A stretch of DNA of 64,000 bases from Megascapheus bottae (taxonomy: Eukaryota; Chordata; Mammalia; Rodentia; Geomyidae), in contig JANJXV010000030.1 of NCBI GenBank assembly GCA_024803745.1, positions 5,971,001 to 6,035,000 of the forward strand, read 5' to 3'. The notes beneath the pieces are model-generated. The model was not told the DNA's origin. It searched no databases and saw only the letters and a list, made by a program, of their open reading frames with translations. The translations under genes and the position numbers were made by a program. Of the stretch, positions 52,470-64,000 are shown one piece after another. Positions within the stretch are counted from its first letter, which is position 1. The number at the start of each line of letters is the position of its first letter.

Positions 52470-52800
52470 GGCTGGGTGCTGGTAGCCTGCAATCCTAGGC
52501 ATTCAGGGGGTTGAAATTTGATGATTCTGGTGCTAAGCCAGCCAGGGCAGAAAAGCCCATGACACCATTATCTCCAAATAACCACTAATATGCTGTAATT
52601 GATGCTATGGCCTGAATGGTAAAGCACTAGGCGAATGAAAGGAAGAAACAAAGAAGGAAGGAAGGAAGGAGGAAGGAAAGAAGGAAGGAAGGAAGGAAGG
52701 AAGGAAGGAAGGAAGGAAGGAAGGAAGGAAGGAAGGAAGGAAGGAAGGAAAGCTCAGGGACAGTGCCCATGCCCTAAGTTCACGCCCCAGGACTGACACT
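52470..52800 (+). mobile_element. B1/ID composite SINE split by (GGAA)n
   Basis: The head and body are at 52470-52635 and the last part ('agctcagggacagtgcccat') at 52752-52800. The GGAA array lies inside the element. Confidence 0.8.
52636..52751 (+). repeat. (GGAA)n array
   Basis: Tetranucleotide purine array of about 110 bases within a SINE in intron 6 of gene D. Confidence 0.96.
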
Positions 52801-53037
52801 AAAGAAGAAACAGAAAAGGAATGGCACTTGAGGAACAACTGAGGAAATGGCTTCAGTTCCTCCAGACTAGGTCTAGGTCTTCACTGTCAAGGACCCCCGG
52901 GACCAGGCAGGGGGAGCAGACCACACCCACACCGGGGTTGGGGGTCCTAGGGCAACGTTTGAGGAGCTCTGGTGTGAATGGCTGTGCTTGGGAAGCCGCC
53001 TGCAAACGCACTGCCCAGCCTCGGCCTCTCCTTCCAG

Positions 53038-53203
53038 GGTGGACCAGAGCTCCCCAGTTCTCTTGGAAGACCCAGTTCTGGCTGCCATCGCGAAAAAGCA
53101 CCAGCGAACTCCAGCCTTGATTTCCCTTCGCTACCTGCTGCAGAGAGGGCTTGTGGTCCTGGCCAAGAGTTTCAACGAGGCGCGGATCGAAGAGAACATG
53201 CAG
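53038..53203 (+). pseudogene. AKR1C: Gene D exon 7
   Basis: It encodes [20 protein letters not shown] and ends [14 protein letters not shown]. Lys270 is at 53165-53167 and Arg276 at 53183-53185. The exon and its surroundings (52880-53350) are GC-rich. Confidence 0.94.
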
Positions 53204-53631
53204 GTGATGCTCAGGACTCTGCTGGACCCTGGCGCAGCCTCCCTGCCTGTGCTTCCCGCAGGCGCTCAGGAGGCACCGTGGGCAGGCTGCGCTCAGCTGG
53301 CATTTCACCCTGCGCTTCTGCCTCGCCAGGTTGCAGACCTGCTCTTCCTCTGCAATGGCGCTGCTGGAGGCAGCTGGGATTTAGACTCAGCTGTACATCA
53401 GCGATGGGTTCTAAACCCTGTACAAGGGTGAATAACTAGCTCTTCTAATAGCTACTCTTATATTGTTTGAGTCAGTGTATATTTACAATATATGGGTTTT
53501 TCAATCGGCATACGTTTATAGATGTGCAGAATACACACTAACCATGCATCCATTGTTCCTCTCTCCATCTCCTTTTCCAAACAGTGTTTGATGTGTTTCA
53601 CTAGCCCATCATATATGTATGTATGCATCTC

Positions 53632-53684
<53 letters not shown>
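53632..53684 (+). repeat. (CTAT)n microsatellite
   Basis: Tetranucleotide array in intron 7 of gene D. Confidence 0.96.
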
Positions 53685-54077
53685 TCTGAAAATGAGTGAG
53701 AGGATATGATATTTACCTTCTTGAACTTGGTTTATCCAGTTTAGCATGATAAACTCTTAGCACTATCTATTTTCCTACAAATGACATAAATTCATTCTTC
53801 CTTATGGATCTGTTCCACAGTATGTCTGTCTGTATGAATAAGTATTCATGCCATATACATTATTTCTTTTCTTTTTAGTCGATTATTTCCAACTGCTCAG
53901 GAAATGTAAGCAACAGTTGATAAATGGGGCTATATTACAAAGTTTCTGCACATCAAGGGAAATAATTACCACAATGAAAAGATAATAAATAGAATGGAAG
54001 AAAACATTCGCATCTGTTCTACAGATAAAGTATTCTTATCCATATACAAAGTACTTTAAGAAAAAATTTCAACATCA

Positions 54078-54270
54078 GGCCAGGCGCATAGCCTAGTGAT
54101 AGAGTGCTCGCCTAGCCTGCAGGAATCCCTGGTTTCAATTCTTCAGTACCACATACTCAGAAAAACCCACAAGTGGCGCTGTGGCTCAAGTGGCAGAGTG
54201 CTAGCCTTAAGCAAAAAGTGTCCAAGGACAGTGCCCAGGTTCTGAGTTAAGTCCCAGCACTGGCAAAACA
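54078..54270 (+). mobile_element. ID-like SINE
   Basis: Forward copy starting GCCAGGCGCATAGCCTAGTG in intron 7 of gene D. Confidence 0.9.
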
Positions 54271-54904
54271 AATACTACATCAAATGGACAAATATCATAT
54301 TTTTTGATGATTAAACTGGTCAAATTAACACAAGGACATCAGTCAATTCCTTGCCTGAGTCCTCTGAACAGAACAGCATTTATATGTGGAAAGTTCTTGT
54401 TTTCATTATGTTCAAAATGATAGTTTTCACATTCCAATTGCTTATTGCTGTATATCCAAGTATATCCATGAAAATTATTCAGTAATCTTACGTATTTCAA
54501 AAATATGGCTCTGGATTTCTCTAGATCTTCTAATTACATGGGGAAGTAATTTTTAAATCAGGTCAGCTTTGTTTCTTCCTCAGCTTCTTTTGAAATCTCA
54601 TTTCATCTGCAGTTTTACACATTTTAACAGTTAGGAATTTGTTTTTGTTCTAGCAATTTCTTCATATCTCTAAGTAGTTGTGCAAAAGAGTTTCAATTCA
54701 CCATGTTAGGAATTTGTTTCTATTTACTTATTTTTACCTGGTATTCGTTGTTTATTTGAGCATTTCATTAATGTCTTTAACAACTTTGAGAAACTTCCCA
54801 CACACCTAAATATTTGTTCTACACCATTCAGTTAGATTGGTGGCAAATTTCTTGGCTAGGTATATAAATTTTAAAACAAAAATACTTTTCTACTTATTTG
54901 ACAG

Positions 54905-54987
54905 GTTTTTGAGTTTCAGTTGCCTTCAGAGGACATGAAAGTCATAGACAGCCTAAACAGAAATTTTCGGTATTTTCCTGCTCATAT
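54905..54987 (+). pseudogene. AKR1C: Gene D exon 8
   Basis: It encodes VFEFQLPSEDMKVIDSLNRN and then FRYFPAH; the donor is GTAAGTAC. Confidence 0.92.
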
Positions 54988-55723
54988 GTAAGTACCTTAG
55001 GCAAATATATCTTTACCAATTTAATTTCTGAGGGGGTTTGGTTGATATTGTTTAAAATTACTGCAGTATGTGACGGGCAGAGGCCAATGTGAGTCAGAGA
55101 TGACACAAAGATTTCTGGAACTCTTCCCAAATAATTTAATATATAATCACTTTTATCACTTTAGAGTGTGGTAATTTATTATACCTATATCTGATACCTA
55201 TATCTCCTTGACTATTAGATTTTGCCATATGCATAACATATTTCTATTTTAGGCTAATATAGCATGCTCCATGCAGTAAATTGTTAATAAATAATGAATG
55301 AATAAGATTTAGATGGCATTGCTAAGTTACATATAATTACTTAAGATTATTTACTAGTTCTAAGATATCACTTGAATTGTCCCTGTTCTGAACAAGGCAA
55401 ATCAGTTTCTGCTTTCATTGGGAATTTGTAATCAAAAGGAATCTCTTTAGTATTGTTTTGCTTTGCTTTATTTTGACATTCGTACATGTTTGAAGAGGTG
55501 ACTCTGGATTTTCTATATGTTAAGTCTGAAGGATAAGAACTTGGTTTAAATAATTTATCTTTCCATTTAATGTAACAAAATCATGTTTATAAAAGTACAA
55601 AACATCCAATTTATGACTTAGCAGAAAATAAAATTTTAGCTTTCACCCTAACGGCATGCTTCACAAAAATTGCTCCTAAGAAGAGTTATGAAATCCCTTA
55701 TTCATTCTTCTTTCTCATTATAG

Positions 55724-55766
55724 GTTTGAAGGCCACCCTAACTTTCCATTTTCTGATGAATACTGA
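55724..55766 (+). pseudogene. AKR1C: Gene D exon 9, normal TGA stop
   Basis: It encodes FEGHPNFPFSDEY and then TGA. The acceptor is ATTATAG. No AATAAA is obvious downstream before gene E's 3' end. Confidence 0.93.
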
Positions 55767-56440
55767 CATGGATCTCTTTATCACAACTTCTGCTAGAGAC
55801 CTTGAATGAATAGACAGTGATGCTGGAACGTCTCAGATGCTAAAAACTGGGCTCAAGGCCTCCCATCCCCACTACTTAGCAACTCAGTCCCAGCCTAAAA
55901 TAGTTCCCTAAGTCAGGAAGCAAAGCCCTAAATGAATATCACCTACTGAAAAGAAATTTGAAATAATATTTTCCCTCAATTTTGCCAACTCCGATCTGCA
56001 TGCATTGAGAGTTTTTGTTTCCTTTGCATCTATCACTTCTTCTGAACTCCTCTGTCTAGAAGTCTGCAGGAAGTGGTGAGAGATGACAAACATTCTTCCA
56101 TCAACATTTCTGTGGTAAGAATGGTAAAGCTCTCTAGCTTTAGAGAAGTAGGAAATGGCAGGGGTTTAATCGATATTTCTATAGTCCTCCCAAAAACAAG
56201 ACAACTCACTGCTTGTGGTCTGGAAGGCAAAACTCATGTGAGAATAACCAGTATTCCCAAGTGGACCTCCTATGATCTCAAGGATCAGAGCTGCAGAGAT
56301 GGGGACAATGAGGTCTCTTTGTGGGAAGCTTGGCCAGGGAGGAGAGTGGGAAACAAGCCTGGATAGATCATAAGGAGTCAAATGTGAGCGAGCTGGGGAG
56401 GAAGTATTGGCAAAGGTATAAGTGTATTCTGCAAATAATA

Positions 56441-56471
<31 letters not shown>

Positions 56472-56900
56472 TAGGAGATTGTGAATTTTTGCCCCAGATC
56501 CAGTGTTCTGTGTCAGGTCAGGACCATCAGAAGAGCCCCACCCAGTATTTCGCGAGCAGAGACATGCTGAGCTTCTCCTGGTCAGTCTTTCACATCTGAC
56601 ATCTAATGTCAGCCTGGGTCATTGATCATCTTTTCTGTGTGTGCACAACCCTATAGAGCAGACAGAGTCTTTCCTTACTTCTCAGTGAGCTGAAGAAACA
56701 CAGACTGATGCATCTCTTTTAACTGCCAGTCAGAGATCAAGAATTCCACCTGCTCCTATCCCTTCTCATGGGAACTAAATGATCCCTATCATCTTTAAAC
56801 TTTGACCACAGACTTCCAGTAAGGTTGGTGGGGATTTTTTTAATTTTCATTTTAATGAGTGAAAAGGAAACCATGCAGAGACCATACTCAGTAAGAATTT
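55767..56900. other. Region between the convergent 3' ends of genes D and E
   Basis: It holds the 3' UTR of gene D of unknown extent and an (ATA/ATG)n run at 56434-56473. Nothing else is recognised. Confidence 0.6.
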
Positions 56901-56914
56901 ACCCAGAAAGCAAC

Positions 56915-56920
56915 TTTATT
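56915..56920 (-). terminator. Poly(A) signal AATAAA of gene E
   Basis: AATAAA on the minus strand, 184 bases past the gene E stop codon. Confidence 0.65.
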
Positions 56921-57103
56921 TTGTTTCTCACAATGCACAAAAATTTAGTCTTCCCTTCCAAACACACAGGCACAACTCCAGCTGAGCAGGAGATGATGAA
57001 CAGGGACTGAACTAGTGATAAGAATTCACCCCGTATCTGAAACATCTCCATTATTCATGATAGGCAGATACTTGTGGTAGAAGTCGGGGCAAAAGCCTTC
57101 AAG

Positions 57104-57146
57104 TTAATATTCATCAGAATAGGGATAATTAGGGTGATTAGCAATC
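57104..57146 (-). CDS. AKR1C: Gene E exon 9, coding part with TAA stop
   Basis: It encodes [13 protein letters not shown] and then TAA. The acceptor is ATTGTAG. Confidence 0.94.
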
Positions 57147-60100
57147 CTACAATGAGACATAAAAAATACAATACATGCTCAGTGACATATTGGCCAAAAC
57201 AAATATATTTGAAAATAAATGGTTTAGGACTAATAATTCCAATCCCATTTTCATAATTAATTATTTACTCATTACCTATTAGAAACAATGTACTAGGTTT
57301 GATATAGAAATGAAAAGACTGTAATTTAAAAGCCAGATTTCCATGGCTAAGGAGCTTAGTATGTAGTTTGTAGATCTTTATACTGTAAAAGCAACACCAG
57401 TATTAAGCTATATAGAATTAATATTAAGTAACTAATTAGTATTAAGAATTACTAATTCTCTATGTTATGTCCCTACTCTATATTATATTACTAATTTATT
57501 CATTTTCTCTAATTTTATTTTTAAAAATTCTAATTTCCTTTTCTTTTCTTTTGGGGGTGTTGAACTCAGGCACTGTCCTGGGTATTGTCTCTGAGCTTTG
57601 TGACTCAAGGCTAGCAATCTACTACTTGAGCCAGTGCTTCACTTCTGGCATTTTTTAGGTTAATTGGTGATAAAAAGTCTCATAAACTTTACTGCCCAGA
57701 CTATCTTCAAAAAATATTCCTCAGATCTCAGCCTCATGAGTAGCAAGAGTTACAGGGGTAAGCCACTGGTACCTAGTTCTAATTTCTTTTTTTTTTTTTT
57801 TAGGGCTATGGGACTTGAACCCAGCCAGGGCACTGTCTCTAAGCTCTTCAGCTCAAGGCTACCACCCTACCCTTGAGCCAAGCCCCACTTCTCATTTTCT
57901 AGAGGTTAATTGGAGATAAGAGTCTCAGGTCCTTTTATGCCCTGGCTGGCTTTGAACCGTGATCCTTAGATCTCAGCCTCCTGAGTAGCTAGAATTATAG
58001 GTGTGAGCCACCACCCAGGCTCCAATTTCAATTTCTAATAAAAAAAAATCAGTAATGGTAATTATATAAATTTTTGAAATAGCAGTTATATAAAACTTTG
58101 GAGAACACATATTTTGCATTATATGCCTCTATTTCATGCATTATCACATGTATCTCTATTAAAATTCCTATTCGAGTTAAAATTAAACTTCCTGTAGGCA
58201 GAGGGAATACGTATTCCTTGCCTAACCACACTTACATACTCTTTCCAAGGTTTTATAACCTAAAAAATGAAAGAGTAAAGTCTATTATGGCTATAAAATT
58301 TTTCCAGCACATTTTTCCTTTGGTTTTTCTCTCTTCCTGAAAATTTCTTAGTCCTCAGCAATGATGTCTCCATGTCAAAAAAATCAAAAGTAAGTGTTTT
58401 GTGGTCTGCCTCTAAAAGCAAATAAGTGATTAGGTTCTAAATGCTTATGCAGTGGAAAGAAATGAAGTGCCTTCAAACCTTTAAAGACATTAAATTAACA
58501 GGATTCAGTAAACAATTCCAAAGGAAGTAGATGGAATTTCTGGTACAGAACTAAGATTGATGAGCATGCTTTTAATCTGACCAAGAATTGAGCAGGCTGG
58601 GGGAAAGATGATTTAAAATTGATTCTTGGACATATTTAAATAACTGTATTGCCACCATCCATAATGCATATCCATTGGATAGCTGTAGAATATAGCAGAC
58701 CATACAAAACTCACCACAGAAGTATAGACTTAGCAATGGTAATGGAATATTCCACAGACTGATAAGTACAGAAGCCTGTGTGTTCAAATCTAAGCTGGTG
58801 TTGGTTTCACTCACTCTGTTGCTGAATCAGAGAACAGAACTTTGGGGAAAATCTTAGACTACAATCCCAGAAAACCCCTATTTTATGCTAACTGAAACTG
58901 GCTTGTTTCACTTTATTAAGTAACTAATCACAACTAGAAAGAACTATCCTCAGAAAATAAATTAAAAGCGATTTATTTGGCAAAGTTACTCACAGATCAG
59001 ATTTAACATATCGAAAATTCCTGTTCAGGCCATCTAGGGTTTTCATGTCCTCTGATGTCAACTGGAATCCAAAGACCTACCACACAGAGAGTGTTTAGTA
59101 TATTTAGACTATGTGTTTGTCAATGCCAAAAATCCAACTGACATAGCTTGAAAATGACAGAGATAATAAATACTTCAAATACCTAGAAAGTTTCCAGCAT
59201 AAGAGCAAACATGGAAAAAAGACAGAATAGTAACTGACCACAAAATAAAGGCATGAACTATTTGATTAGAATCAAGGGAAGGAACTTTAGTTTATAAAAC
59301 TATGCCATAAAAAGAATCAACATTCAAGAATATTTGGGGAAAGATGCTTCAACAAATGCATCGGGGTCTGCAAAACAATATTTAGAATATATATTATGGT
59401 AGATTGAGTCTAAGAAGGTTCCCCAATAATTTTCATCTCTCAGGCTTTGTTATGTGAGTTTTTGCCTTTTTCCACAGAGGCAGTAACTATGAGTTCCCCT
59501 ATTCATAGATATGAGATCTGTCTAGCTTGTAACTTGCATTGGTCACTAAACTGTGTCCAAAACACAGACTTATGAAAAACTAGTGAATGCTGTTGCTTTA
59601 AAGCTCTATGTTAACAGTAGTTGGTTGTGCACCTGCTACAAGTAGTGTTTCTTCAAGTTTCTTCTACTTGAAAATAAAGAGGGAATCAGCATAAAAGTCA
59701 ACAAATATATGAATATTAAAAAACACATAAGGTCCTATGCATTTACATATATAAACACAATATGGGAGAATTGTAATGGTGTAACTGCCTGGAGCAACTT
59801 ACCACAGTCTAACAAAATGAACACCAAAGATGGAACAACTTGAGGTGTCAAGAGGAGTGGGTAGATAAATAAAGAGAGGAATGGTGGGAAACTATAGTAA
59901 ATATATATGAATCATGAAACTAGGAAAAATCATGGAGCCGAGGGAGATGAGAGAGAATGATGAAAGGGGTAATACATTGATCAAGATGCATTATATTCCT
60001 AAATTGACATGATGAATTGAAACCCTATTGTACAAAGGCCTTAAGATAAATTAAAAATAAGCATATAAGTAAATATTAACATGTTATTCACATAGATTAT

Positions 60101-61383
60101 GTAAATTGTACAATAGAGAGGGTATAAAAACCAAAATCATAATTGTTTTCAGACTGAAAATAATCTAATTCAGAAAATGAAAAATAAAGTATACCACACA
60201 TAATTACAGAGTATATTACTGAATTAAGTCTGTAGTCAAGACCTCTGCTTTTAATTCTAATTCTAATTCTTTGTAGCCAGACATCCAGCATTGTGGAGGA
60301 AGAGAAATCCTCATGTAGGAAATGCTGGCGGGGGATGGCAGCGCAGATATGTGGGAGCTTGCGAAGAGGCACACATATTAAAGACAATATGGAGAAGGCC
60401 TCATGTGTAGGACTCATTCCTCACCTGCATGTTCTCTTTAATCCGCTTCTCACTGAAACTCTTGGCCAGGACCACAATCCCACGCTGCAACAGGTAGCGA
60501 ATGGAAATCAAGGCTGCAGTTCGATTGTACTTTTTTGCCATGGCACCAAGAACTGGATCCTCCAAGAGAAATGGGGCTTTCTCATCCACCCTAGAGTGAA
60601 GGTGGGAAATGCAGAGATCCTCCTTGAGTATTATTTGGTTTGTCAGAGGCTTAAAACATGGATAAGGGTTTCCACTCTAGATGGAAGATTCTCAAATTTG
60701 GTCCCCAGACTAGCAACACCAATGCAGTTTGCCATCTTTTGAGATAGGCCCATTCCTTCCTCTCCCTGAGCTAGTTCATCAAGTCAGAACACTGAGTACT
60801 GGGGAAAAAAACTAAAAGCATTTCATCAACAAATTTCACTGTCTTCATTAGAATAGATTTCCATTGCCCTCGTTACCAATGTTTGTATCTCTGAGTTCCC
60901 AAAACACCATAAGCAACCAGAACGATGTCCTTGGACTTGCAGAAATCCAGCAGTTTGCTTTGATTCAGGTAAACGTGACATTCTACCTGTAGATAGACAG
61001 CATAGAATGGTATCAGATTACAAAAACTCCTCATGTTAATACGAAAACATTGCCCAAAGAATTTGAATTTTTTTAATGTTACGTGAAATTTAAATGGAAA
61101 TGCTGTGACATCAAGAAATGATTCTCAGCCAGACGCGGTGGCTCATGCCTGTAATCCTAGCTACTCGGGAGTCTGAGATCTGAGGATCAAGGTTCAAAGC
61201 CAGCCCATGCACTAAAGAACTTGAGACTCTTATCTCCAATTAACCTCTAGAATATAGAAAGTGGGACTTGGCTCCAGGGTATGGCAGTAGCCTTGAGCTG
61301 AAGAGCTCAAGGACAATGCCCAGGCCAAGTTCAAGCCCCATAACCCACAAAAGAGAAAGAAAGAGAGAGAGAGAGGGCGGGGG

Positions 61384-61465
<82 letters not shown>

Positions 61466-61501
61466 GAAACAGGGAGAAAGAAACAGAAAAAGAAGGAAGG
61501 A

Positions 61502-61553
<52 letters not shown>

Positions 61554-63754
61554 AAAGAAAAGATTCTCGTGAAAAAAAATATTCTCTGCTGCTGTGAGGG
61601 ATAAAAATGTAACATTCCATAACCAAGTCTGTGAACTGCTAGGCTAGAGAAGGATGAGTGAACTGAACTTTGGGTAATAAATTGATTCATATAGTAAGAA
61701 TCTGTCAGCCTCATGACAGCAAGTGAAAAGGCCAAAGGAACAAGTTTGGAGGACATTCTGCAGATGACATTTAAGTAGATTCTTTTACCAAAGTGAATCA
61801 AATTTCTTCAGTCAATCAAAACACTTACAGAATTTAAAATCTACAATTGCACAGGTATGTAGAGACAAATAAAATATAGATGACCTTTGCTTATTATAAG
61901 TCCTCAGATCACTAATAGTTTTAAAATATTAATAAGTTTTATCTTATTTTGTAAGAATAATTTATTTTTAATCAAATTTTATTTATAATAGTGTCATATA
62001 GAACAATAGAGTGGCTTGAAATAGAAAAGAATTTGTTTCAAATGACAAGGAAATATATAATTTGGGCAAAAAATAGTACATATGCAAATATTTTGTGAAA
62101 GTTGTCTCTGAAGTATAAATTCTTCTGTAGACAACTATCCCTGCCAAGTAAGTAACAATTCAGTGGTGGAGTTTGGACTCACTTAATTATGTGATGAAAT
62201 ATATGTTTTCACAAAGAATGGAACAGCCTGTAATTTTGATAGGTCTCTGATAGGGTTCAATTTGAGATTAATAACATGCTAAAGACATTTTCTTGCAAGA
62301 AAACACATTGAAAACACACACAAAAAAATCTTCTTAACTTGAAATTTCCCCAAACATGAAATACAGAGAAATATCTATCAGGACAAGACAATAATAATCT
62401 GGTGGATCCAGAATGTCAGACAAAACCTGGCAGCATAACATGAGGAAAAGGTCTGATGACAATTCTAGGCTAAAAGAGCATGAGAACTATGACATTCATT
62501 AGGATACTCTTGTATCTCAGCTATAAAAGAAATACATGAGGCATTTGGGTGAAAACAATGAGAAATTTGAAATGGACTAGATGTTAAATGATGGACTATT
62601 GATGATGACTTTAGATCTAATAATAGAATGGTATCAATAGAGGATGATACATTCATTCTTCATAGATCTTTATTGACTCTATAAGGATAAATAATCATAT
62701 CTATAATTTAAAGACCTTTAAGGAAATACATGGGCACAAACACACACATACATGCGCACACATACATATACACTTATCTACATTTCGTAGCATAGCAAAT
62801 TTTCGATCATTTAGATGTAGAATATAGATGACAAAACATGAAGGTCTAATATCATTCAGTACTTCTAAGGGGTTAAACGTGTTCATAATAAGAGGGAAAA
62901 TTAAAATTAGAATCACATTAATTTGTTAACCTATATACTTGAAAATACATATCATTATGCGCCAAATAACTAAATTTTTGAGCTAGATTCTCCAAACAAT
63001 TCCCAAAAAGTAAGTGAGAGCACAGAATTAGGCACAGAAGAGGGATCCTTAAATGCTTCCTTTGTTGGCAGCAAGGGGGGAATGCGAGGCTAGGTTGTGG
63101 TCAAGTACGAGTCAGATCCATGTTTGCCGGTTTTTCTGAATGCAGATTTTATCCGTCATTACCAGCTTCCTCTCTCTAGCCTGGATGGCTTTCCTAGTAT
63201 CTTAAGACACAGACACCAGGACAAGAGATTGAGGCATCTAGTACCCACACCAAGCCCTTACCCCTAACCTCCACCTTCTGTTCAGTCTATTCTAGATGCT
63301 TCAGAGGCCATCCTTCGTGCACACAGATCCTCCACATCATCTTCAACCTTCTCGTCTCTAGTTATTCTCCAGGAGTGAGGGCCCCTGCTCCCTGAAATCT
63401 AATCAGTGGCTCTCTTTCGCCACTTTTGATTCTCGATATTCTTAAATACAGTGCAACGCTGTGGTCTCCTAAACATTTCTCCAAGATTTTACCACACAGC
63501 AATACAATTATCATCTCATCATCTGGATTGCAAGGTCTAGATGAATAAAAGATGAGGATGCAGAGACATCTGACATTAGAACAAGAAAAGGGAGAGGAAG
63601 AACAAAAGAAGAGCAGGCTGAGAGAGCTCACCTGGTTGCAGACAGGCTTGTACTTGAGTCCTGGCTTGTTCAGGATCATCTCCAGCTGTCTGCGGTTAAA
63701 GTTGGACACCCCGATGGACTTGACCAACCCTGCATCCTTACACTTCTCCAGGGC
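57104..63754 (-). CDS. AKR1C: Gene E: AKR1C-type aldo-keto reductase, exons 5-9 only (5' part outside window)
   Basis: The C-terminal part of an AKR1C protein (codons 150-323) is encoded by exons 63754-63632, 60986-60877, 60590-60425, 59076-58994 and 57146-57104. All are open with correct AG/GT and phases. Ser166, Asn167, Gln190, Tyr216 and Trp227 are present. Lys270 and Arg276 are kept, as in NADP(H)-using members and unlike genes B and C. The protein ends [11 protein letters not shown] with TAA, where the usual Phe is Tyr. The catalytic tetrad is in exons 2-3, which lie to the right of the window, so whether the gene is complete cannot be judged. Exon 5 is almost identical to exon 5 of A and C although the introns differ. 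Confidence 0.93.
57552..58020 (-). mobile_element. Two reversed B1/ID composite SINEs
   Basis: Copies at about 57552-57778 and 57800-58020 lie head to tail in intron 8 of gene E; the second ends 'taggtgtgagccaccacc'. Confidence 0.85.
58994..59076 (-). CDS. AKR1C: Gene E exon 8
   Basis: It encodes [20 protein letters not shown] and then FRYVKSD. The donor is GTGAGTA. Confidence 0.94.
59850..60060 (+). mobile_element. L1 3' UTR fragment
   Basis: Purine-rich stretch ending 'gaaaccctattgtacaaagg', resembling the 28740-28980 type. Weak. Confidence 0.45.
60425..60590 (-). CDS. AKR1C: Gene E exon 7
   Basis: It encodes [20 protein letters not shown] and ends [14 protein letters not shown]. Lys270 is at 60463-60461 and Arg276 at 60445-60443. 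Confidence 0.96.
60877..60986 (-). CDS. AKR1C: Gene E exon 6
   Basis: It encodes [20 protein letters not shown], contains Tyr216, and ends LGTQRYKH plus the start of Trp227. Confidence 0.95.
61128..61350 (+). mobile_element. B1/ID composite SINE, full length
   Basis: It starts AGCCAGACGCGGTGGCTCAT and ends 'ttcaagccccataaccc', running into the GA array. Confidence 0.9.
61352..61551 (+). repeat. (GA)n array, interrupted
   Basis: About 200 bases of GA repeat with only a GGGCGGG interruption near 61375 and an AC near 61469; it grew from a SINE tail in intron 5 of gene E. Confidence 0.95.
61560..63360. other. Intron 5 of gene E, nothing recognised
   Basis: AT-rich intron with short CA-rich bits near 62740-62775. 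No SINE, exon or other feature is supported. Confidence 0.6.
63632..63754 (-). CDS. AKR1C: Gene E exon 5 (codons 150-190)
   Basis: It encodes [20 protein letters not shown] and ends with Gln190. The acceptor is CTCTCCAG and the donor GTGAGC. It differs from gene A exon 5 by one synonymous base. Confidence 0.95.
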
Positions 63755-64000
63755 CTGGAGAGGTAAATGGTTGTGAGAAATTAGTCAGTCAATGAACTTC
63801 AAATCAATATATATATGAGGTATAATTGTTAAAAAGAATGTGACCAAAAAGTAAAAATGAAGCTAACTATAATTGATCATAAGGGAAAAAAAACTTAATT
63901 GAGAATTAGGAGGAAAAAAAATCCTTTTTTTCTCCTTAGGAAATTAGAGACTATTCCATATAGAGGAATAAAGATAAGACTCATCATTCTCCCCTGAGTC

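Larger units (their letters stand above)
45408..55766 (+). pseudogene. AKR1C: Gene D: AKR1C gene, all nine exons intact except TGA at codon 47
   Basis: The exons are 45408-45491, 48026-48193, 48403-48519, 49284-49361, 49832-49954, 52345-52454, 53038-53203, 54905-54987 and 55724-55766. Lengths and phases match the family and every AG/GT is present. Codon 47 in exon 2 (48080-48082) is TGA where paralogues have Arg (CGC); an ancestral CGA would need only a C-to-T change. Codon 55 is TTC, so the catalytic Tyr is Phe, and residue 227 is Gly rather than Trp. Asp50, Lys84, His117, Ser166, Asn167, Gln190, Tyr216, Lys270 and Arg276 remain. It is the only plus-strand member, and its sequence ([12 protein letters not shown]) differs from the A/B/C type. 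Either a recent pseudogene, a null allele of a live gene, or a base error is possible; Phe55 argues against a classical reductase. Confidence 0.85.

Noticed and set aside
61240..61801. Open frames rich in Ser-Leu on the minus strand
   Set aside because: They come from the (GA)n array in gene E intron 5.

Overview
The window is mammalian nuclear DNA, almost certainly from a rodent. It has spliced genes with GT/AG introns, many tRNA-headed ID-like SINEs, 7SL/B1-headed composite SINEs, one degraded B1-like element, pieces of LINE-1 (L1) 3' ends, and long simple repeats. The SINE types resemble those I recall from Geomyoidea/Castorimorpha (kangaroo rats, pocket gophers, beaver). That placement is from memory and is tentative.

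All recognisable protein-coding content is one tandem cluster of aldo-keto reductase 1C (AKR1C) genes, cytosolic NAD(P)(H)-dependent hydroxysteroid/dihydrodiol dehydrogenases. The family's nine-exon layout (84, 168, 117, 78, 123, 110, 166, 83 and 43 coding bases) is reproduced exactly. From left to right: gene A (minus strand, exons 1-5 at 7634-2226; exons 6-9 lie left of the window); gene B (minus, complete, 21451-9881); gene C (minus, complete, 36736-25523); a shuffled AKR1C relic (about 36950-40215) that keeps only a frameshifted exon 9; gene D (plus, 45408-55766, all nine exons and splice sites present but a TGA at codon 47 and no catalytic Tyr55); and gene E (minus, exons 9-5 at 57104-63754; exons 4-1 lie right of the window). 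B and C each encode 323 residues with the full catalytic tetrad Asp50, Tyr55, Lys84, His117.

Genes A and C lie on two copies of one duplicated segment (window 1 to about 7.9 kb versus about 30.35-37.0 kb). B and C carry Gln270/Glu276 where D and E carry Lys270/Arg276, which predicts different cofactor preference inside one cluster. Start-proximal HNF1-type sites sit 80-97 bp upstream of the ATGs of A and B, and a decayed version lies before C.

The intergenic stretches (7.73-9.7, 21.55-25.27, 36.9-45.4 and 55.8-56.9 kb) hold repeats and sequence I cannot assign. I found no evidence of a wholly new system. The points most worth a second look are the near-intact but interrupted gene D, the cofactor-residue split, exon 5 homogenisation between paralogues, antisense L1 pieces landing next to splice acceptors, the scrambled relic, and a 400-base pure polypurine tract in gene B.
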